A stretch of DNA of 64,000 nt from CAXXXW01 sp963665555 (lineage in GTDB: Bacteria; Pseudomonadota; Alphaproteobacteria; Thalassobaculales; Thalassobaculaceae): assembly GCA_963665555.2 (NCBI GenBank), contig OY762308.1:1240001-1304000 (forward strand), read 5' to 3'. This document shows, in pieces, positions 58,086-64,000 of the stretch. A program made the position numbers and the translations under genes. Within the stretch, counting starts at the first letter, position 1, and the number at the start of each line of letters is the position of its first letter. Below the pieces are notes generated by a model, which was not told where the DNA came from, ran no database searches, and saw only the letters and a program-made list of their open reading frames with translations.

Positions 58086-59084
58086 ATGGACCGCATCTTC
58101 TCGGGCATCCAGCCCTCGGGAAACCTCCATCTCGGCAACTACCTCGGCGCGATCCGCAACTGGGCGCGGATGCAGAAGGACTACGACTGCATCTTCTGCG
58201 TCGTGGACCTGCACGCGATCACCGTGCCGCAGGACCCGGCCGAGTTGCGGCGCGCGACGCGCGAGGTGGCGGCGGGCGTCGTCGCCGGCGGCGTGGACCC
58301 CGAACGCTGCATCCTCTTCAACCAGAGCCAGGTCCCGCAGCACGCCGAACTCGCCTGGCTGTTCAACTGCGTCGCCCGGCTCGGCTGGCTCAACCGGATG
58401 ACGCAGTTCAAGGAAAAGGCCGGCGCGGACCGCGAGGGCGCCACGGTCGGCCTCTACACCTACCCGGTCCTGCAGGCCGCCGACATCCTGGCCTACAAGG
58501 CGACCGACGTGCCGGTGGGCGAGGACCAGAAACAGCATATCGAACTCTCCCGCGACATCGCGCAGGCGTTCAACTCGATGTTCGGGGTCGCGTTCTTCCC
58601 GCTCCCCGAACCGCGCATCCAGGCCGAGGCGGCGCGCGTGATGAGCCTGCGCGACGGGACCAGCAAGATGAGCAAGTCGGACCCGTCGGCCTACTCCCGC
58701 ATCGACATGACCGACGGCCCGGACGACATCGCCCGCAAGATCCGCCGCGCCAAGACCGATCCGCACCCGCTGCCCGAAACGGCGGCGGAGCTGGAGGCGC
58801 GGCCGGAGGCGCGCAACCTGGTCTCCATCCACGCGGCTCTGTCGGACCGCTCGGTCGACGATGTGCTCGCCGAGTTCGCGGGCAAGGGCTTCGGCGCGTT
58901 CAAGGCGGAGCTTTCCGACCTGGCGGTGGACGCGCTCGGCCCGATCGGCGACGAGATGCAGCGGCTGATGGCCGCGCCGGACGAGGTGGACGCCATCCTC
59001 GCACGCGGGGTCGAGAAGGCGCGGGAAATCGCCCGGCCGATCGTGCGCGAGGCGCAGGAGATCGTCGGCTTCCACCGGCCCTGA
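58086..59084 (+). CDS. trpS: Tryptophan--tRNA ligase
   Basis: The 332-aa class I synthetase has the HIGH-like motif GNLHLGNY, the KMSKS motif in GTSKMSKSDPS, and GEDQKQHIELSRDIAQ. It charges tRNA-Trp. It closes the glnD-murJ-trpS block, 73 bases after murJ, and converges on the unidentified operon with a 19-base gap. Confidence 0.97.
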   Translation: MDRIFSGIQPSGNLHLGNYLGAIRNWARMQKDYDCIFCVVDLHAITVPQDPAELRRATREVAAGVVAGGVDPERCILFNQSQVPQHAELAWLFNCVARLGWLNRMTQFKEKAGADREGATVGLYTYPVLQAADILAYKATDVPVGEDQKQHIELSRDIAQAFNSMFGVAFFPLPEPRIQAEAARVMSLRDGTSKMSKSDPSAYSRIDMTDGPDDIARKIRRAKTDPHPLPETAAELEARPEARNLVSIHAALSDRSVDDVLAEFAGKGFGAFKAELSDLAVDALGPIGDEMQRLMAAPDEVDAILARGVEKAREIARPIVREAQEIVGFHRP

Positions 59085-59103
59085 CGCGGCGGGAAACGCG
59101 CGT

Positions 59104-60366
59104 TCACGGCGCCGGGGCGGGGAGTCCGGCCGGCGCGAGGCGCAGTTCGGAAACGGTCCGCGCGCCGCCGGCGGGCGCGGCCGCCCTTCCGTCCAGCAGG
59201 CTGGCGGCGGCGCGTTCCGGCCCCTCCGCGCCCGCCGGGGCGGCGAGCGCCACGGCCCGCGCCGCGAAACCGGGGCCGATCCGTTCCGGCGGGACGAGCG
59301 GAAGCTCCAGCCGCCCGCCCGGCGCCACCGCGCCGCGCCGGATGTCGGCGCGCCGCCGGCCGGGGCGGATATGGTCCAGCGCCGAAAACCCGGCCGCCAG
59401 TTCGACGAAGACGGCCGCGTCCGAGCGGTTGACCGCCGCCGCGACCAGGCGGCAGGCCCGCCCCTCGACCGTCGCGCCCGCCGCCGGCTCCTCCGGGCCG
59501 GCCGGCCCGCCGCAATCGCCGCCCGGGGCCGGGCGGGCGACGCGCCACTCGATGGCGACCGCGGGCGCCGCCGCCGGCGCGGCGGCGGACGGTCCCGGCG
59601 CCGCCCGGTCCGGGAGCGGGTCGAAGGGCGGCAGCCGGGCGGCCCAGACGGCCGCGCCGGCGCCCGCCAGGACCAGCGCGAGCGCGGCCGCCGTCGCGGC
59701 GCGGCGGCGCTTGCGCCCGCCCGGCCGGGGCGGCGCGGCCCGTTCCGGGCGCCGCGCGCCGGCCGTCGCGGCGGCGGCCGGCGGCGGCAGCCCGATGCCG
59801 GCGAGCACGCGCTCGACCCCCGACTCGGCCATCGCGGTCGCGCCCGCCGGCAGGTCCGCCGCCTCCAGCAGCCTTGCCGCGTCCTCCGGCGCGACCACCG
59901 CGACCGCCGCGCCCTCCCGCGTCCGCGCCGCCAGCCAGTCGGCGGAGTTCGCCAGTTTGCGCGCCACCTCCGCGACCGGGCCGATCGCGAGTTCGCCGTC
60001 GAGCGCGCCGGTGGCCCATATCCACCGGCCGGGCGTCTCCCCGGCCCCGGCAAGGCGGCCGGCGGCGGCGAGCCGGTGCGCGAGGTAGAAGCCCAGTTGC
60101 CAGCTTTCGCCGCCGTCGATCCGGGCCGAGACATCGGCGCGGAAGGCCCCGTGGCCGAGTTCCCGCTCGATCACGCCGGTCGGGCGGCGGGTGAAGGCGT
60201 CGTAGGCCGGGCTGATCGGCAGGGCGCGCGTCGTCCGGCCGAGGCAGACGACGGAGCGCACCTCCGGCGCCTCCTCGGCGATCCGCAGCACGACGGACGG
60301 CCCCCGCGTGGTGCCGATCGCCACGCCGACGAGCGGGCCGTCCGCGCCGTTCCGCGAGGCCGTCAC
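59104..60366 (-). CDS. Unidentified single-pass membrane protein with a Lon-like N-terminal domain (third gene of operon)
   Basis: The 420-aa protein has three parts. Residues 10-185 form a cytoplasmic domain whose RWIWATGALDGELAIG followed by PVAEVARKL and VAVVAPEDAARLL recall the Lon/RadA S5-fold domain (ATG/GEI-x-L-x-G, P-VG, KL, V-P). The active-site Ser of Lon and its lysine are not present. A basic patch (GGRKRRRA) leads into one TM helix at about 224-244. The rest (250-420) is an extracytoplasmic Pro/Ala-rich linker and a beta-rich domain. The GTG overlaps the preceding gene stop as GTGA. Function unknown; possibly a sensor-type membrane protein. Confidence 0.6.
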   Translation of the reverse strand: MTASRNGADGPLVGVAIGTTRGPSVVLRIAEEAPEVRSVVCLGRTTRALPISPAYDAFTRRPTGVIERELGHGAFRADVSARIDGGESWQLGFYLAHRLAAAGRLAGAGETPGRWIWATGALDGELAIGPVAEVARKLANSADWLAARTREGAAVAVVAPEDAARLLEAADLPAGATAMAESGVERVLAGIGLPPPAAAATAGARRPERAAPPRPGGRKRRRAATAAALALVLAGAGAAVWAARLPPFDPLPDRAAPGPSAAAPAAAPAVAIEWRVARPAPGGDCGGPAGPEEPAAGATVEGRACRLVAAAVNRSDAAVFVELAAGFSALDHIRPGRRRADIRRGAVAPGGRLELPLVPPERIGPGFAARAVALAAPAGAEGPERAAASLLDGRAAAPAGGARTVSELRLAPAGLPAPAP

Positions 60367-60917
60367 CGCAGGAACACTTCCGCGTCGGGATCGCCGAGAC
60401 CGACGACCAGCTCCGAATCCGACTCGGCCAGCACCTGGATGCGCCCGTCCACGGGCGGCGGCAGCCGGAACTTCGCCGGCGCCGCGCCGGGCCGCAGGAC
60501 GAAGAGCGTCTCGACCGGCCGCTCCCGGCCCGGCGGCGGATCGACGATCGCGTAGGTCTGGCCCGGCGTCGAGCGCGAGGGGACGAGCCGGACGCGGAAC
60601 CCGTCCGCCAGCCGCCGGTCGAGCGCGCCGCCGCCGGCCGCGGCCGCCGCCGCCGGGAAGGCCGCGACGGCGGAGCGGCGGACCAGCCCCTCGAACAGTT
60701 CGGCGAGGCCGGGCGCGGCGCGCAGCGCCTCGGCCGCCGCCCGGTCCAGCTCCAGGTCCGGGTCCGCCGCCAGCGCGAACGCCGCGCGGGCCGAAAGCGC
60801 CGGTCCGGGGCCGGCCCGCGCCCGCTCCAGCAGGTCCTCGGCGGCGGACGCGGCCTCGAAGGCCCCGGCCGCGAAATCCCGCTCGGCCGGCGTCAGGTCG
60901 TTCCAGGAATCAGTCAT
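60363..60917 (-). CDS. Unidentified 184-aa protein (second gene of operon)
   Basis: The 184-aa product has an N-terminal helical part (LTPAERDFAAGAFEAASAAE, ALAADPDLELDRAAAEAL) and a C-terminal beta-rich domain (PGQTYAIVDPPP, ETLFVLRPG, RIQVLAESDSELVVGLGDP). The helical opening is reminiscent of anti-sigma-like or adaptor proteins but I cannot assign it. It overlaps gene 60910-62520 by 8 bases and gene 59104-60366 by 4 bases, so all three are made in coupling. Confidence 0.65.
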   Translation of the reverse strand: MTDSWNDLTPAERDFAAGAFEAASAAEDLLERARAGPGPALSARAAFALAADPDLELDRAAAEALRAAPGLAELFEGLVRRSAVAAFPAAAAAAGGGALDRRLADGFRVRLVPSRSTPGQTYAIVDPPPGRERPVETLFVLRPGAAPAKFRLPPPVDGRIQVLAESDSELVVGLGDPDAEVFLR

Positions 60918-62520
60918 CGCTGGCTCCGTAGCTTTCGCGGAAGACACGGGCGAAGACGGCCCGGTCGCGCTCGAAGGCGGCGGCGCGGGCGTCCGGCGGA
61001 AGGGCGGCGCGGGCGCGGGCGAGGAACGCCGCCAGCGCGGCGGCGAGGCCCTCCAGCAGCGGAACCGCGCGGCGGAACAGGTCGGCATGGGCCGGATCGG
61101 CGGCCTCGGCCTCGCCGAAACCCCGGCGCGAGACCCGCGCGAAGGCGCGCGCCGCTTCGCGCCCCTCGGCCGCGGCCGGCGAACCGGGCCGCGCCAGCCC
61201 GTCGAGCAGGGCGTCCGGCCGGATCGGCGGCGCCTCGGCGAACCCGCGCCGGCCCTCGCGCGCCGCGGCCGCCGCCGGGCCGAGATCGGCGTCGGGGAAC
61301 AGGTCGCGCAACAGCGCCACGGCGTCGGGCATCCGGTGGCGCAGCAGCACATGCAGGCAGGCGAGCCGGCACAGCGCCAGCCGGTCGGCGATCGCCTCGA
61401 GGGCGGCCAGGCGGGCGGCGTAGGTTTCCGCCGGACCGTCGCGGATCGCCGCGGCCATGCGGCGCCGGCCGCCGCCGCGCCGCCGCGCCTCGGTCAGCCG
61501 CGCCTGCAGGTCGCCGAACACGCCCGCCCGCACGATCGTGAGCGCCAGCGCCGCCGCGTCGGCCCCGTGGCGCGCGAGCGGGCCGATCCGCTCGCGCTCG
61601 CGCTTGTTGAGGAAGGCGATCGCCGACAGCGGCGCGGCCTCCAGCGCCTCCAGCCGGTCCGGCTCCTCCTCCCAGCCCGGCGCGGCGGGTTCGGCGGCGC
61701 CGGGATCGACCTCCCCGGCCGCCCGGTCCGGCCCGATCGCCATGGCGTCCGCCAGCGCGCGCCGCTCCAGCGCGGACCGGAAGGCGCGGCGGAACCGCAG
61801 GAAGGCCAGCGCCACGGCGCGGTAGGACCGGACCTCCCCGGCCCGGTCCGGGAAACCGCCCCCGGCCCAGAAGGAGAGCACCGCCGCGTCGTCCACATCC
61901 TCCAGCCGGAACTCCGGCCCCCGTTCGCGGACCAGGTGCGCGACCATCCGCCGGTGCAGGCGCTGGTGGGTCGCCGTCGGCAGGCGCCCGCGCAGCCAGG
62001 CGTAGAGCGCGCGGGAGAGGGCGCCGGCGCGCGCCTCCGCCGCCGCCCGCGTCATCGGGCGCCGCGCGGCGGCCGCGACCGCCTCGTAGCCGATCGCGAC
62101 GACCAGGAATTCGTAAAGCGCGGCCAGCAGCGGCATCCGGCCGTAATGCGCCACGAAGGCGCCGTCGCCGTAGCGGATGGCGATCCCGGTCGCCTCCGGC
62201 GACCAGCCGGGCGACGGCGGCGCGGCTTCGGCGGCCGCGCGGAAGCCGGCGGGCCGGGCCGGCTCGACGCCCCAGAAGAACCCGGCCGCCCCGTACCGCC
62301 CGCCGAGGCGCTCCGCCGGCCCCAGCAGGTGCGAAAGCTCCAGCAGGGTCGGCGCGTAGGCCCGCGCGACGATCGTCCGCGTCAGGGCGCGCATCGTCCG
62401 CTCGTCGTAGCGCGGGCCGGCCGCGCTCGCCGAATCGCGGAGCGACTGCAGGACATGGACCACCTCCTCGTCGGCCGGTCCGCCGCCGAGCGCCGCCAGC
62501 GCGGCCGCGACGCCGCTCAT
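60910..62520 (-). CDS. Unidentified 536-aa helical protein (first gene of operon)
   Basis: The 536-aa product is almost entirely helical, rich in Ala and Arg, with no signal peptide or TM segment. Distinct segments are DERTMRALTRTIVARAYAPT, HQRLHRRMVAHLVRERGPEF, SYRAVALAFLRFRRAFRSAL and LNKRERERIGPLARHGADA. I recognise no catalytic motif. The ATG at 62520 has no good ribosome site of its own; it overlaps a preceding 15-codon ORF as ATGA. Its role in the operon could be structural or regulatory. Confidence 0.65.
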   Translation of the reverse strand: MSGVAAALAALGGGPADEEVVHVLQSLRDSASAAGPRYDERTMRALTRTIVARAYAPTLLELSHLLGPAERLGGRYGAAGFFWGVEPARPAGFRAAAEAAPPSPGWSPEATGIAIRYGDGAFVAHYGRMPLLAALYEFLVVAIGYEAVAAAARRPMTRAAAEARAGALSRALYAWLRGRLPTATHQRLHRRMVAHLVRERGPEFRLEDVDDAAVLSFWAGGGFPDRAGEVRSYRAVALAFLRFRRAFRSALERRALADAMAIGPDRAAGEVDPGAAEPAAPGWEEEPDRLEALEAAPLSAIAFLNKRERERIGPLARHGADAAALALTIVRAGVFGDLQARLTEARRRGGGRRRMAAAIRDGPAETYAARLAALEAIADRLALCRLACLHVLLRHRMPDAVALLRDLFPDADLGPAAAAAREGRRGFAEAPPIRPDALLDGLARPGSPAAAEGREAARAFARVSRRGFGEAEAADPAHADLFRRAVPLLEGLAAALAAFLARARAALPPDARAAAFERDRAVFARVFRESYGASDD

Positions 62521-62564
62521 CGCCGCCGCGCCCCGGCGCGAACGCCTCGGAACCCGTGGGTCAT
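62517..62564 (-). CDS. 15-codon leader ORF coupled to the three-gene operon
   Basis: The ORF spells MTHGFRGVRAGARRR and stops in TGA that overlaps the ATG of the 536-aa gene as ATGA. GGAGG with further AGGG repeats lies upstream at a fitting distance, whereas the downstream gene has none. Five of the 15 residues are Arg. It would load ribosomes and pass them on by reinitiation. It may also be the true N terminus in another frame, but no such extension is open. Confidence 0.5.
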   Translation of the reverse strand: MTHGFRGVRAGARRR

Positions 62565-62611
62565 CTTCCCTTCCCTCCCGTATCGGGCCGGACGCCGGCC
62601 CTCGATCCCCT

Positions 62612-62639
62612 TATGGACGGGCGAGCGCGGTTTTTCGGG
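62612..62639 (-). promoter_or_regulatory. Conserved upstream element, copy B
   Basis: On the minus strand it reads CCCGAAAAACCGC, then GCTCGCCCGTCCATA. It differs at 2 of 28 positions from the copy in front of the PAS gene (30160-30187) and ends 47 bases before the leader ORF. Both copies have the same orientation relative to their gene, as expected for a promoter or operator. Confidence 0.55.
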
Positions 62640-62739
62640 CGCCGCCGCGCCGCCGGGCGCGATTTCCCCGTCCCGCCGCCGGATCGCGCCGCCGCGGGCG
62701 GCGGGCCGCCTCCCCCGATAGTGTGTGCGAGGCGCCATG

Positions 62740-62753
62740 GTATGTAAACATAC
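62740..62753. promoter_or_regulatory. AT-rich palindrome, candidate operator
   Basis: GTATGT-AA-ACATAC is a perfect inverted repeat with 6-base arms, standing out in an otherwise GC-rich spacer. It lies 112 bases before the glycosyltransferase ATG. A repressor-type binding site is possible. Confidence 0.35.
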
Positions 62754-62865
62754 GGGGTTCCCCGCGCCCAGCGCGGGGTTGCGCGCGCGCGCGCCGCGCC
62801 CCACAGTCGCCGGCGGAACCCGTCCGGTCCGCGGCCGGGACCGCGCGCGACGGAGACTCCCCGGC

Positions 62866-63600
62866 ATGGCGCGAGAGACCGGCGGAAGGCGGGAGGCGGC
62901 GGCCGGGGCGCGCCGGCCGGTCCTGTCGGCGGTCGTTCCCGTCCTCGACGCGGCCGGGACGCTGCCGGCGGTGCTGGCCGCCCTCGAACCGGCGGCCGGG
63001 GCGGGCTTCGACCTCGAAATCGTGGTCGCGGACGGCGGATCGCGCGACGGTTCGGCCGAGGTCGCGGCCGGCCTCGGCGCGCGGGTGCTGTCGGCGCCGC
63101 GCGGGCGCGGGACGCAACTCGCCGCCGGGGCGCGGGCGGCGCGCGGGGAGTGGCTGCTGTTCCTGCACGCCGACACCGTGCTCGAACCCGGCTGGGCGGC
63201 GGAGGCGGCCGGCTTCGCGGCCGACCCGCGCAACCGGGAGCGGGCCGCCGTCTTCGCCTTCGCGCTGGACGACGACGCGCCGGCGGCCCGGCGGATGGAG
63301 CGGATCGTGCGCTGGCGCGTGCGCCGGCTCGGCCTGCCCTACGGGGACCAGGGGCTGCTGGTCCACCGCCGCCTGCACGACCGGCTCGGCGGCCACCGGG
63401 ACTGGCCGCTGATGGAGGATGTCGACCTGGCGCGCCGGATCGGGCGGCGGCGCATCGCGCCGCTGGAGGCGCGCGCGGTCACCTCCGCCGCCCGCTACCG
63501 CCGCGACGGCTGGCTCGCCCGGCCGGCGCGCAACCTGTTCTGCCTGGCGCTGTTCCTGCTCGGGGTGCCGCCCCGGCGAATCGCCCGGCTCTACGGCTAG
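62866..63600 (+). CDS. TIGR04283-type glycosyltransferase family 2 protein
   Basis: The 244-aa GT-A fold protein has LSAVVPVLDAAGTLPAVLAAL, EIVVADGGSRDGS, a GRGTQLAAGARAARGEWLLF segment with FLHADTV (the DxD-like metal site), and LPYGDQGLLVHR. These match the TIGR04283 family, which usually sits beside a TIGR04282 gene, as here. The ATG at 62866 has CGGAGA upstream; an in-frame start nearer the palindrome is possible. Substrate unknown. Confidence 0.88.
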   Translation: MARETGGRREAAAGARRPVLSAVVPVLDAAGTLPAVLAALEPAAGAGFDLEIVVADGGSRDGSAEVAAGLGARVLSAPRGRGTQLAAGARAARGEWLLFLHADTVLEPGWAAEAAGFAADPRNRERAAVFAFALDDDAPAARRMERIVRWRVRRLGLPYGDQGLLVHRRLHDRLGGHRDWPLMEDVDLARRIGRRRIAPLEARAVTSAARYRRDGWLARPARNLFCLALFLLGVPPRRIARLYG

Positions 63601-63614
63601 GGCCGGGCGGGGCG

Positions 63615-64000
63615 ATGCGGCCGCCGCGCCACCTGGTCGTCTTCGCGCGCGAACCGAGGGTCGGGCGGACGAAGACGCGGCTGGCGCGCGGCCTCGGCGC
63701 CGTCGGGGCGGCGTTCTGGTATCGCCGGCAGCTGGCGGCGCTGCTGCGCCGGCTGGGGCCGCCCGGCCCGTGGAAGCGCTGGCTGCTGGTGGCGCCGGAC
63801 CGCGCGCGGTTCCGCTTCCCCCGGCCGGCGGGCTGGACGGCGCGGGGCCAGGGCGGCGGCGACCTCGGCCGGCGGATGCGCCGCGCGCTCGCGCTTCCCG
63901 GACCCGGGCCGGTCCTGCTGGTGGGGAGCGACATCCCGGACCTGGACGCGCGCCATGTCCGCGCCGGTTTCCGCGCGCTGGGCCGGGCCGGGATCGCCAT
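63615..64000 (+). CDS. TIGR04282/DUF2064 family protein (3' end outside window)
   Basis: The visible 128 codons start RPPRHLVVFAREPRVGRTKT, a pyrophosphorylase-like nucleotide-binding strand with the K-T-R-L pattern of this family, and include RWLLVAPDR, ARGQGGGDLGRRMRRAL and LLVGSDIPDL with the Asp metal region. It begins 14 bases after the TIGR04283 gene and continues past the end of the window. Confidence 0.85.
   Translation, partial: MRPPRHLVVFAREPRVGRTKTRLARGLGAVGAAFWYRRQLAALLRRLGPPGPWKRWLLVAPDRARFRFPRPAGWTARGQGGGDLGRRMRRALALPGPGPVLLVGSDIPDLDARHVRAGFRALGRAGIA

Larger units (their letters stand above)
62565..62865. other. Divergent 301-base spacer between the unidentified operon and the glycosyltransferase gene
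   Basis: No gene is seen. It holds the 28-base element at 62612-62639, an AT-rich perfect palindrome at 62740-62753, and a GC-rich alternating stretch (GCGCGCGCGCGCC) near 62780. Promoters for both directions should lie here, but only the shared element can be pointed out. Confidence 0.6.

Noticed and set aside
62600..62640. The 28-base shared element as a classical -35/-10 promoter or RpoH/EcfG site
   Set aside because: Spacing and hexamers do not fit sigma-70, and the match to RpoH or EcfG consensus is too weak to call; it is kept as an unnamed element.

Overview
This 64-kb window is dense, very GC-rich (roughly 70% or more by eye) bacterial chromosome. Gene content and order point to an alphaproteobacterium, probably Rhodospirillales-like: ppiC-argJ-mutT divergent from secA, the run glnD-murJ-trpS, a large B12-dependent ribonucleotide reductase next to glnD, glcD/glcE/glcF, and many CoA-transferase, LLM-oxidoreductase and GST genes. 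No rRNA, tRNA, CRISPR array, transposase or integrase was recognised. Both edges cut genes: an enolase-superfamily gene on the left and a TIGR04282-type gene on the right.

Layout. 0-8 kb: enolase-superfamily enzyme (partial), NAD kinase, an unidentified 456-aa protein, an LLM flavin oxidoreductase, a compact type II restriction-modification pair of the BglII kind (4132-5600), a CaiB/BaiF CoA-transferase and a GST. 7.6-12.6 kb: gamma carbonic anhydrase, a HigB/HigA toxin-antitoxin pair, small VOC proteins, a solute-binding-type protein without signal peptide, an enoyl-CoA hydratase and a zinc-type dehydrogenase. 12.7-17 kb: a foreign AT-rich patch carrying an HNH-nuclease gene translationally coupled to a host-like GC-rich type-ISP-like restriction/methylation enzyme. 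17-24 kb: an SDR/hydratase/acyl-CoA ligase cassette, an orphan HigA with a HigB remnant, and a homogentisate-dioxygenase-like / enoyl-CoA-hydratase / cyclase catabolic group. 24-30 kb: mutT, argJ, ppiC, secA and a PAS protein. 30-32.4 kb: a methyltransferase followed by a damaged patch with a DUF1178 gene and a HEPN-like gene, both frameshifted, next to an intact nucleotidyltransferase partner. 32.4-39.4 kb: catalytically degenerate HtrA-like protein, DUF4387/DUF1446 pair, GST, HpcH-type aldolase and a large molybdopterin oxidoreductase. 39.5-45 kb: ribosomal protein L36 and a glycolate-oxidase set glcD-glcE-[two-gene nucleotidyltransferase cassette]-glcF. 45-49.5 kb: TPR lipoprotein-like/secreted protein, dihydroorotase-family protein, acyl-CoA ligase, and a small lower-GC pair (two-TM protein and GIY-YIG protein). 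49.6-59 kb: nrdJ, glnD, murJ, trpS. 59.1-62.6 kb: an unassigned three-gene operon preceded by a 15-codon leader ORF. 62.9-64 kb: TIGR04283/TIGR04282-type pair.

The window alternates between conserved housekeeping blocks and small accessory insertions (two restriction systems, four toxin-antitoxin-like loci, HNH and GIY-YIG nucleases). Many gene pairs overlap by 4 bases (ATGA or GTGA), so translational coupling is common. Three genes (20787, 32386, 45092) have a good sigma-70-like promoter whose predicted start lies at or next to the ATG, suggesting leaderless mRNAs. The least explained item is the three-gene operon 59104-62564, which shares a near-identical 28-base upstream element with the PAS-domain gene 32 kb away.
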